64,000 bases of DNA, from contig NZ_OY776574.1 of assembly GCF_963675815.1 (NCBI RefSeq), positions 676,001-740,000 of the forward strand, in the 5' to 3' direction. Below are positions 51,505 through 58,730 of this stretch, in pieces. The translations under genes were made by a program, and so were the position numbers. This DNA is from an uncultured Desulfuromusa sp. (lineage in GTDB: Bacteria; Desulfobacterota; Desulfuromonadia; Desulfuromonadales; Geopsychrobacteraceae). The notes beneath the pieces were generated by a model. The model made no database searches, was not told the DNA's origin, and worked only from the letters and a program-made list of their open reading frames with translations. The number at the start of each line of letters is the position of its first letter. Position 1 is the stretch's first letter.

Positions 51505-52515
51505 TTGAAACTTATCCTTCTCGTCAACATTCTTTTACTGGCCCTGTTTTCCGGACAGATGACGACAAATATGGATACCATCCTGTCCTACAGCATTTTT
51601 GCCGGTGCAACTCTGCTTCTGGCGGTCATGATCCTGACTTTACAGCGCCGCAACAAAACCAAAGAGCAGGGGATTCGCACCACCTGGGATTTGATGTGGA
51701 GCAAGCTGAAGCGGAATAAGTCAGCCATGGCCGGAATGTGGGTTGTCTGTGCGCTTTGTTATATTGCCATCCTCGCCCCTTTTATCGTCCCTTTTGATCC
51801 TTATGTTATGGACTGGGGAGCCCTGTCCCTGGGGCCGGAGAGTCGCCATTGGCTCGGAACTGATGAAATGGGCCGGGATACGTTGGCACGAGCAATCTAT
51901 GCCACTAGAATTGCTATGGGAATTGGCCTGTTGGCCGTCACTTTGAATTCAATTCTCGGCACAAGTCTGGGATTACTCGCTGGTTATTACGGAGGTAAAA
52001 CCGATAATTTCATAATGCGCCTGCTTGAGTTCTGGAACTCCATTCCTTTCATTCTGATGGCCATTGCCCTGATGGCGGCCCTGGGAAGCGGTCTCTTCAA
52101 CCTGATTCTGGTCGTCAGCTTGACCGGAATTCTCGAGTTTGCCCGTATCATCAGAGGCGATTCCCAGCTTCTGAAAAAAGCCGATTACGTCAATGCGGCA
52201 AGGGTCATGGGCATTCCCGATCGGCAAATCCTTAAACGCCACATTTTGCCGAACTGTCTAGCCCCTATTATCGTTATGGCCACCCTGCGTATCGGTGAAA
52301 CAATCCTCACTATTGCCGGGCTGTCTTTTCTGGGTCTGGGAATCCAGCCACCAATGCCCAGTTTGGGCAGCATGCTTGCCAACGGACAACAGTTTCTTTA
52401 CGAAAATATCACCATGTCGATTGTTCCCGGAAGTGTCATTCTGTTAATCGTTCTGGCCTTTAACCTGTTTGGTGACGGCCTCCGGGATGCCCTCGATTCC
52501 CGCATTACCCAATAG
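51505..52515 (+). CDS. ABC transporter permease, DppC type
   Basis: Integral membrane protein of 336 residues. Besides the usual six segments it has two extra hydrophobic stretches at the N-terminus (LILLVNILLLALFSG and YSIFAGATLLLAVMIL), so it is longer than typical DppC proteins. HWLGTDEMGRDTLARAIYAT near residue 115 and YVNAARVMGIPDRQILKRHI near residue 229 are family motifs. It starts at a TTG after an AGGAGGAG site. Confidence 0.92.
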   Translation: MKLILLVNILLLALFSGQMTTNMDTILSYSIFAGATLLLAVMILTLQRRNKTKEQGIRTTWDLMWSKLKRNKSAMAGMWVVCALCYIAILAPFIVPFDPYVMDWGALSLGPESRHWLGTDEMGRDTLARAIYATRIAMGIGLLAVTLNSILGTSLGLLAGYYGGKTDNFIMRLLEFWNSIPFILMAIALMAALGSGLFNLILVVSLTGILEFARIIRGDSQLLKKADYVNAARVMGIPDRQILKRHILPNCLAPIIVMATLRIGETILTIAGLSFLGLGIQPPMPSLGSMLANGQQFLYENITMSIVPGSVILLIVLAFNLFGDGLRDALDSRITQ

Positions 52516-52523
52516 AGGTTATT

Positions 52524-53513
52524 TTGGATTCTGATATTTTACTGGAAATAAAAGATCTACAGACCACTTTCAGCACCGAGGATGGAGAGGTCAATGGCTG
52601 CAACGGTGTCAGTTACAGCTTGAAAAAAGGTGAAACTCTGGCGGTCGTCGGTGAATCAGGTTCAGGAAAATCAGTCACGGCCATGTCGATTTTGCGCCTG
52701 ATTCCAGAACCACCCGGAAAAATCGTACGGGGGAAGATTCTGTTTGCCGGTATTGACCTGACGACTGCCTCTGAGAAAGAGATGCGTAAAATCAGGGGCA
52801 AAGAGATCGCAATGATCTTTCAAGAACCCATGACCTCACTGAACCCGGTTCTAACAGTCGGGCAACAAATCGGGGAGTCACTGAAACTCCATGAACATCA
52901 ACTCACAACAGCAGCGGTGAAACAACGTGTCATTGAACTCCTTGATCTGGTCGGAATCCCGGCGGCGAAGCAACGTTATAATGAATTTCCCCATCAGCTC
53001 AGCGGAGGAATGAAGCAGCGGGTGATGATCGCTATGGCTCTGGCCTGCAGTCCACGTATCCTCATTGCCGATGAACCAACCAGCGCTCTGGATGTCACCA
53101 TTCAAGCGCAAATCCTCAGTTTGATCAAAAAATTACAACAACAACTGGATATGTCAGTCCTGATGATTACCCACGATCTTGCTGTTGTTGCAGAAACTGC
53201 TGATTCCGTCGCCGTCATGTATGGTGGACGGATTGTAGAATATGGAGCCGTTGATGAAATCTTTCATCAGTCAAAACACCCCTATCTGGAGGGACTGAAA
53301 AAATCGATGCCGCGGTTGGATATAGAACAGGACGAACTCTACACAATTACCGGTATGGTACCCAACCCCCTCGACATTCCGGCAGGCTGCCCTTTCCGCT
53401 CACGCTGTCCACAGGAGATGGAGTGCTGTCAGAGTGAACCACCTGCCATCTTCTTTTCAGACAGCCACTATGCCCGCTGCTGGCTCTATGCAGATGGAGG
53501 CCATCATGGCTGA
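52524..53513 (+). CDS. ABC transporter ATPase, DppD type
   Basis: ATP-binding subunit of 329 residues. Walker A is GESGSGKSVT near residue 42, the ABC signature LSGGMKQR near 158 and Walker B ILIADEPTSALD near 178. The C-terminal Cys-containing segment CPFRSRCPQEMECC is typical of peptide/nickel ATPases. It starts at TTG. The end overlaps the next gene by 8 bases. Confidence 0.95.
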   Translation: MDSDILLEIKDLQTTFSTEDGEVNGCNGVSYSLKKGETLAVVGESGSGKSVTAMSILRLIPEPPGKIVRGKILFAGIDLTTASEKEMRKIRGKEIAMIFQEPMTSLNPVLTVGQQIGESLKLHEHQLTTAAVKQRVIELLDLVGIPAAKQRYNEFPHQLSGGMKQRVMIAMALACSPRILIADEPTSALDVTIQAQILSLIKKLQQQLDMSVLMITHDLAVVAETADSVAVMYGGRIVEYGAVDEIFHQSKHPYLEGLKKSMPRLDIEQDELYTITGMVPNPLDIPAGCPFRSRCPQEMECCQSEPPAIFFSDSHYARCWLYADGGHHG

Positions 53514-54486
53514 TGCGACCGTGCTTCGGGTTGAGGACCTAAAGGTTTACTTCCCTGTCAAAAAAGGACTGCTGAAAAAGACGGTTGGCCACGTTAAAGC
53601 AGTGGACGGCGTCAGCTTCGCAATCAAGCAGGGGGAAACCTTCGGGCTGGTCGGTGAATCGGGTTGCGGCAAGACCACCATCGGCAAAGCCATCGTCCAT
53701 CTGGAACCCGCATTCTCAGGAAAAATTTACTCCAAAGGTGAGGAGATTACCCACTTGAGCGAAGCGGAGATGCGGCCACACCGGGCGACAACACAAATGA
53801 TCTTTCAAGATCCTTACTCTTCACTTAACCCACGTATGACTGTTGCCAATATTATCGCTGAACCTATTCGTTTTCATCGTCCGGATGCTGACATCACAGC
53901 AGAAATCATTGCTTATCTGGAAATGGCCGGACTACGGAAAGAGTGTATGTTACGCTACCCGCATGAATTCTCCGGTGGTCAACGCCAACGCATTGGTATT
54001 GCCCGTGCCTTGGCCTGTCAACCGGAAATCATTATTGCCGACGAACCGGTTTCGGCACTTGACGTTTCCATTCAATCCCAGATCATCAATCTGCTGAAAA
54101 AATTGCAACGTGAGCTGCGGCTGTCATACCTGTTCATTGCTCACGATCTCTCTGTCGTCAAACATATTTCTGACCGCATCGGTGTTATGTACCTCGGCTG
54201 CCTGATGGAAGTCTCTGCGACCAAAGATCTCTACAACAATCCACTCCATCCCTACACTCAGGCTCTTTTTGCCAGCGTCCCCATTCCCGACCCGCGTAAA
54301 CGCTCAACAAAGGTTCCGCTTCAGGGAGAAATTCCATCCCCGCTCAATGCCCCTCCAGGATGCAAATTTCAAACCCGCTGTCCTTATGCAACGGAACTCT
54401 GCCGTACAACAGTTCCCCATCTGGAACAAGTCAGAGAAGAGCACTTTGTCGCCTGTCACCACTGGGATAATATTCATAAAAAATGA
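53506..54486 (+). CDS. ABC transporter ATPase, DppF type
   Basis: Second ATP-binding subunit, 326 residues. Walker A GESGCGKTT near residue 51, signature FSGGQRQRIGIARA near 160 and Walker B IIIADEPVSALD near 180; C-terminal CKFQTRCPYATELC. The ATG at 53506 has a GGAGG site within the end of the previous gene; longer in-frame starts lie deeper inside it and are unlikely. Confidence 0.95.
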   Translation: MADATVLRVEDLKVYFPVKKGLLKKTVGHVKAVDGVSFAIKQGETFGLVGESGCGKTTIGKAIVHLEPAFSGKIYSKGEEITHLSEAEMRPHRATTQMIFQDPYSSLNPRMTVANIIAEPIRFHRPDADITAEIIAYLEMAGLRKECMLRYPHEFSGGQRQRIGIARALACQPEIIIADEPVSALDVSIQSQIINLLKKLQRELRLSYLFIAHDLSVVKHISDRIGVMYLGCLMEVSATKDLYNNPLHPYTQALFASVPIPDPRKRSTKVPLQGEIPSPLNAPPGCKFQTRCPYATELCRTTVPHLEQVREEHFVACHHWDNIHKK

Positions 54487-54499
54487 ACAGGATATTTTT

Positions 54500-55228
54500 A
54501 TGAAACCTATTATTGGTATAACAACGAGCACAGCTACAATAAACCATCGTACTTACAATCAGATTACCAATTATTACGATCACTCCATTGAAATGTCAGG
54601 CGGGCTTCCTGTTCTTCTTCCCATTCTCCAGGATATCGATCTGGCACAAGAGTTGGCTGCTCAACTGGATGGACTCATCATTTCCGGTGGCGATGAAGAC
54701 ATCAACCCTGAAGCCTACGGAGAAATAGCAACCCAATGTGTCTGCCGCATTAATACGCTCCGCGATGCGTGGGAATTTTCCCTTTATCGCCAGTTCAAGG
54801 AAGCGGGCAAGCCAATCCTCGGAATCTGTCGTGGCTGCCAGGTTATAAATGTTTGTGAAGGGGGAAGCCTTTATCAGAATCTATGTCATCAGGTCCACAA
54901 TTGCTGCAACCACTACACTGGGAATAAACTGATGTGTGAACTCTATCACGATATCAAAATCGTTCCTGGCAGCAAACTGCACAACATATTTGCTACTAAC
55001 ATTCTCACGACCAACTCTTTTCACAATCAAGCCGTAAAAGAGATCGCATCGGGATTCAAAGCTTCCGCTCATTCTGATGATGGAATTATTGAAGCGATAG
55101 AATCTGAGACAGCACCGTTTATTGTCGGAGTTCAAGCTCATCCGGAAGCACTGACGGATGCATACCCCCATTTCATCAAACTTTTTAAAGCCTTTATCGG
55201 AGCGACAGAAAAAACCCGTAGAGACTGA
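54500..55228 (+). CDS. Class I glutamine amidotransferase-like hydrolase (peptidase C26)
   Basis: Protein of 242 residues resembling gamma-glutamyl-gamma-aminobutyrate hydrolase (PuuD). The nucleophile is in GICRGCQVINVCEGG near residue 117, the His-Glu pair in VQAHPEA near residue 210, and the start KPIIGITTS is typical. It lies 13 bases after the ABC transporter operon, so it probably hydrolyses a gamma-glutamyl or other amide brought in by that transporter. The frame stays open through the previous gene; the ATG at 54500 has an AGGA site. Confidence 0.85.
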   Translation: MKPIIGITTSTATINHRTYNQITNYYDHSIEMSGGLPVLLPILQDIDLAQELAAQLDGLIISGGDEDINPEAYGEIATQCVCRINTLRDAWEFSLYRQFKEAGKPILGICRGCQVINVCEGGSLYQNLCHQVHNCCNHYTGNKLMCELYHDIKIVPGSKLHNIFATNILTTNSFHNQAVKEIASGFKASAHSDDGIIEAIESETAPFIVGVQAHPEALTDAYPHFIKLFKAFIGATEKTRRD

Positions 55229-55469
55229 GATAAAACCAGCCAGAGTGCCGAATACGTGATGTTTCGAAGCACTCAGGATAGCTCTCCACAATGAAGAAAC
55301 TATCATTTTTTATTGTCATTGCAACTCTCTGAATATACACCTGTTTACCGTCATTTATCCCCCCTCCATAGTTAAAAAATAAATATAATATCCCCTTCTA
55401 ATTGATTTTTCCAATATCCATGCCTACAATATAAGAACAATTCTTACCTTCGGGAAAAAGGAGAAATCT

Positions 55470-56195
55470 ATGAGCGAAGAGCAAGCAGCCGGCTGCTCCA
55501 GACCAACTGCCGCAGGCGCTGTTGATGACACCCCCCAAACTGAAGTAGCGGAGCAACCCAACGTTGTTAAAAAGGAGTTTAAAATGGTCCAAGTAGGTGA
55601 AAAAGCACCGGATTTTGTCGCACCAGGTTTTCATAAAGGTGCATTTCTTGATGGCGTAAAACTTTCTGATTACGCTGGGAAATGGCTTGTTCTCTGCTTT
55701 TATCCCGGCGATTTCACCTTCGTCTGAGCGACTGAACTCTCGGCAGTTGCCGAGAAATACCCACAGTTCCAAGAGCTCGGAGTTGAGCTTCTATCCGTCA
55801 GTATCGACAGCATGTTTACGCACAAAATCTGGAATGACCAGGAACTTTCAAAAATGGTTGACGGTGGTGTCCCTTTCCCGATGCTTTCTGATGTTGGTGG
55901 CGATATTGGTCGCCTCTACGGCATTTTCAATGAAAGTGCAAAAGTTGAAAATCGCGGCCGTTTCATCATTGACCCAGACGGGGTTATTCAGGGCTACGAA
56001 GTCCTTACCCCACCTGTCGGCAGAAATGTAAATGAAACTTTACGCCAGTTAAAGGCATTCCAGCTTGTCCGAAATACCGGTGGGGCGGAAGCCACTCCTT
56101 CTGGCTGGAAACCAGGAAAAACGACCTTAAAACCAGGGATTGATCTGGTTGGCAAAGTCTGGCAAGCATGGAAGGTGAGTGAAGCCGACGAATAA
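55470..56195 (+). CDS. Selenocysteine peroxiredoxin (in-frame TGA read as Sec)
   Basis: Thioredoxin-fold peroxidase of the AhpC/2-Cys type, 241 residues when the TGA at 55725-55727 is read through. The TGA is codon 86 and replaces the peroxidatic Cys: FYPGDFTFV-Sec-ATEL, where relatives have FTFVCPTE. The frame is open after it (SVSIDSMFTHKIWND, GRFIIDPDGVIQGYE). A hairpin with loop AGTT starts 11 bases after the TGA. There is an extra N-terminal segment of 38 residues with one Cys (Cys9); both the ATG at 55470 and the internal ATG at 55584 have GGAG sites, so two forms are possible. Peroxiredoxin selenoproteins are known in anaerobes. Confidence 0.92.
55739..55754 (+). promoter_or_regulatory. 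SECIS-like hairpin in the peroxiredoxin gene
   Basis: CTCGGC-AGTT-GCCGAG: a 6-bp perfect G/C-rich stem and a 4-base loop. The loop G is 19 bases after the TGA, a standard bacterial SECIS position. Confidence 0.82.
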
Positions 56196-56220
56196 CAGCT
56201 ATACAAATATTTTTTCACAA

Positions 56221-56255
56221 TAAAGGCCCTGTATCTAAAAAGATCAGGGCCTTTA
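56221..56255 (+). terminator. Terminator after the selenoprotein peroxiredoxin
   Basis: An 11-bp perfect stem TAAAGGCCCTG / CAGGGCCTTTA with a 13-base loop, 25 bases after the stop. The following T tract is short. Confidence 0.7.
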
Positions 56256-56536
56256 TTGTGGTGCTGACGAATCAAAAGCACGGCATTCTTTCGTCTTTTT
56301 TTATTCATAAATATCTTTTAGAAACAAAAAGGTGTATTATATGGGAACACACCAGCATAAATCTCCTCCAAACGACCACTCCTCTTCAACCCTGATGGAG
56401 ATGACGTTGCCGCATTGAAGACACCCCGCGTCGTTGAGGGAAATATGTCAATTGTCAAGCCAGCCCTGTAGATACCGGCACTCTCCCTGGTTTTTATTGG
56501 CCCCATCTTGGCTAACCCAAACAAGGGAGCAGTACT
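56256..56536 (+). other. Intergenic region before the zinc-ribbon gene
   Basis: No gene that I can support. A 25-codon frame at 56341-56418 has an AAGGTG site and could be a leader peptide or a gene remnant; another frame (56360-56470) reads protein-like without a start codon. Both may be chance. Confidence 0.25.
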
Positions 56537-56941
56537 ATGCAAAACACCTCGTTGTCAGTCGGTGACCCCATTGAGGGCCGCTGTACAAAATGCCGTAAAA
56601 ACACCAGCCATATCATTATTACCTTGGACGAAGAAGCTCCTGGAAAAGTTGAATGCCAGACCTGCTCTCGTCAACATAAATACCGCCCTCCAACTGTAGC
56701 CAAAAAAGCCGCTGTCCGAAAAACAACCAAGCCTAAGGATGCCGATCGTAAAGAGTGGGAATCACTGCGAGCCGACATGGAAAACACGAAAGCAAAAACC
56801 TACTCGATGACGGATACCTATAAAATTAACTCTCTGATTGACCATCCTTCCTTCGGTCTCGGTATTGTTCAACGAATTATCGGCTCACAAAAAGTTGAAA
56901 TTCTTTTTGAAGAGGGAAGAAAGACAATGCGCTGTCAATAG
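56537..56941 (+). CDS. Small protein with zinc ribbon and CarD/UvrD-tail-like C-terminus
   Basis: Protein of 134 residues. Residues 14-45 contain CTKCRKNTSH and CQTCSRQH, a CxxC...CxxC zinc ribbon. A lysine-rich linker follows (KKAAVRKTTKPKDADRKEW). The C-terminus HPSFGLGIVQRIIGSQKVEI with LFEEGRKTM resembles the small beta domain found at the end of UvrD helicases and in CarD-like proteins, which bind RNA polymerase or nucleic acid. I infer a nucleic-acid or polymerase-associated protein; its role is unknown. GGGAG site upstream. Confidence 0.65.
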   Translation: MQNTSLSVGDPIEGRCTKCRKNTSHIIITLDEEAPGKVECQTCSRQHKYRPPTVAKKAAVRKTTKPKDADRKEWESLRADMENTKAKTYSMTDTYKINSLIDHPSFGLGIVQRIIGSQKVEILFEEGRKTMRCQ

Positions 56942-57039
56942 CCAAACCATTCAGGGTCTCTCTGACTCGGGTACGTGTTCTAATCCTTGACTCGCGCCCG
57001 AGTCACGATCAATAGATCCACCACATTTATCGTCACTGC

Positions 57040-58098
57040 TCATACGTCTTTTAGCCATTCCTCAAAACGCTCTTTTGCTCCTCTGGATAAGATTCCTCCA
57101 AAGGTTGCCCGGTCGTAACAGTACAAGCAATGTCGGATTGCAGTGTAGGGACTGAAGGTATTTTCAGGATTCTGCAATAGAAATTGGGCCCGATAATCTT
57201 TGATGATTTTTAAATTTTCAACCAGACATTTATGCAGATCGGCCCTTTTAAAATCGCTATTCTGCTTCAGGATGTCCTGGACAAAATTGTCAACTTTATA
57301 GTCTTCAAATACAAAGTCTTTAAAAAAATGGCCTGCGACACGCAAAAAGTTGAAAGCATTGATGCTTTTCCCATGAGTGACCAGGAGTCCCCCACTACTC
57401 GCATCATTGCCGTCAGAGAATGATTCGCTGACAGGATCTGCTGTTGCCTGCTGCAGGAGTTCCATTGTTGCATTACGAATCTCTTTAAACTCCCGGTCAG
57501 CCAACTCGAACAAAGCGGAAAGGACATTAATTCTGCGTTTGAGGTTATTGGGGATCGACTTTTTATATTTGATCTTATGGTCCAGAACACTCCAGGCATC
57601 CTGAATCAGAGACCTGATCTGCACTTCAAAAGGAAACTCGCGGGATTTCGAAAAAGAGCCCCTCTCCCTGACAGGGACAAGATCCATATGCAGTCCTTTG
57701 TAACCAAACAAATCCTCCGTACTCTCAACAGCGGCAATTTTGTCGGTCACGTCAATGATCCTGAAGTGATTCTTGAGCACATCTGAGACGACTGATATCT
57801 GATCTTCATAGAGACAGATAACGCGAATACCGATCAAGTCCGACAAATAATCTTTGATCCTGTAAGGTTGCTCATCCGCTTCAAGCTTAGCCTGGTATTT
57901 GCGCTGAAACTTTTTTATACATTCCTCTTTGTCTTTAATCCGTCCTTCAATTTTTGTCACCTCCCCGACATCTGACTGCTCTATCAGTCTCTCAATAGCA
58001 CCGATATAGCTATTTTTGGTTTCTTCAATAAGGGATAAGTTCTGATCATAAAACTTTCTAAACTTACGTTTTTCAAACTCAAAATCCAGCGATGCCAA
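57040..58098 (-). CDS. RelA/SpoT-domain protein, putative (p)ppGpp synthetase
   Basis: Cytoplasmic protein of 352 residues. A RelA/SpoT synthetase-like domain occupies about residues 45-200: IKDYLSDLIGIRVICLYEDQ near residue 83 (metal-binding Asp), DLFGYKGLHMDLVP near residue 128 and the conserved FEVQIRSLIQDAWSVLDHKI near residue 155. No hydrolase, TGS or ACT domain is present. About 140 residues of mainly helical C-terminal sequence follow, unlike short alarmone synthetases. It would make alarmones from GTP/GDP and ATP, but a related nucleotide pyrophosphokinase activity is possible. Confidence 0.83.
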   Translation of the reverse strand: MASLDFEFEKRKFRKFYDQNLSLIEETKNSYIGAIERLIEQSDVGEVTKIEGRIKDKEECIKKFQRKYQAKLEADEQPYRIKDYLSDLIGIRVICLYEDQISVVSDVLKNHFRIIDVTDKIAAVESTEDLFGYKGLHMDLVPVRERGSFSKSREFPFEVQIRSLIQDAWSVLDHKIKYKKSIPNNLKRRINVLSALFELADREFKEIRNATMELLQQATADPVSESFSDGNDASSGGLLVTHGKSINAFNFLRVAGHFFKDFVFEDYKVDNFVQDILKQNSDFKRADLHKCLVENLKIIKDYRAQFLLQNPENTFSPYTAIRHCLYCYDRATFGGILSRGAKERFEEWLKDV

Positions 58099-58347
58099 TG
58101 ATGACTCCTTACCCGGCTATTGATGCGATGATTTGATGAAGGGGGAAAATTTGCCGCATTTTCATAAAATATTTCACCTCACAGGCAGCCCTAATTTGCG
58201 ACAAGCTCAAAGCATTTGTCAATCATAGCGACACCTTTGAAATATGAATCTCAGATTTTGTCAAGAACAGAACCCCGCTAAAAAATTCTCCATCCGGAAA
58301 TGATCATCTGTGTGAATTCTGATTGAATTTTAGAGATGAGCCTGCAC

Positions 58348-58377
58348 TTCATAATCATGATTATGAAAATAATTATC
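58348..58377 (+). promoter_or_regulatory. Fur boxes before feoA
   Basis: A 20-base perfect palindrome TTCATAATCATGATTATGAA (58348-58367) overlaps a 19-mer GATTATGAAAATAATTATC (58359-58377) that agrees with the Fur consensus at 16 of 19 positions. Overlapping boxes of this kind usually bind two Fur dimers. The gap from the RelA-like gene to feoA otherwise holds the feo promoter, which I cannot place exactly. Confidence 0.8.
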
Positions 58378-58381
58378 AATA

Positions 58382-58397
58382 TGTGATTCAAGTCACA
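58382..58397 (+). promoter_or_regulatory. Crp-type site before feoA
   Basis: TGTGA-TTCAAG-TCACA is a perfect match to the Crp-family half-site palindrome and lies 4 bases after the Fur boxes. A Crp/Fnr-type regulator is encoded at the right end of the window. Confidence 0.62.
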
Positions 58398-58481
58398 GAA
58401 ACAGAAAAAATCTTCAGGCATAGTGCCATCCTTATGGGCACGTACATCAGCAGTCCGTATTTATTTCATCAGGAGAGCCTT

Positions 58482-58730
58482 GTGACACAGACAACCGAAC
58501 CAATACTGTCCTTATCCGAACTGAAGCAGAACGAAAAAGGAATCATCCGACATTGCAGCGCAACAGGGGTCTTGAAACAAAAACTTCTGAGCATGGGCTT
58601 TATTCCCGGAGCTGAAATTACCATGCTCCGAAACGCTCCCCTTCGAGATCCAATTGAAATTGGGATTCATAATTGCTTAATAACCATAAGAAGAAGCGAA
58701 GCTGCACTTCTGGAGGTTGAATCGGCATGA
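58482..58730 (+). CDS. feoA: Ferrous iron transport protein A
   Basis: Small cytoplasmic SH3-like partner of FeoB, 82 residues. It reads LSELKQNEKGIIRHC near residue 10, GVLKQKLLSMGFIPGAEITM (residues 28-47) and IGIHNCLITIRRSEAALLEV, all typical of FeoA. The GTG at 58482 has an AGGAGA site 5 bases upstream; the frame is open to 58323 through the Fur and Crp-type sites, so that longer start is rejected. It overlaps feoB by 4 bases (ATGA). Confidence 0.93.
   Translation: MTQTTEPILSLSELKQNEKGIIRHCSATGVLKQKLLSMGFIPGAEITMLRNAPLRDPIEIGIHNCLITIRRSEAALLEVESA

Noticed and set aside
55812..56195. A separate 127-codon gene starting at ATG 55812
   Set aside because: In frame with, and a continuation of, the peroxiredoxin after its Sec TGA.
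56318..56542. 74-codon minus-strand frame before the zinc-ribbon gene
   Set aside because: No site, no family, overlaps the probable promoter region of the zinc-ribbon gene.
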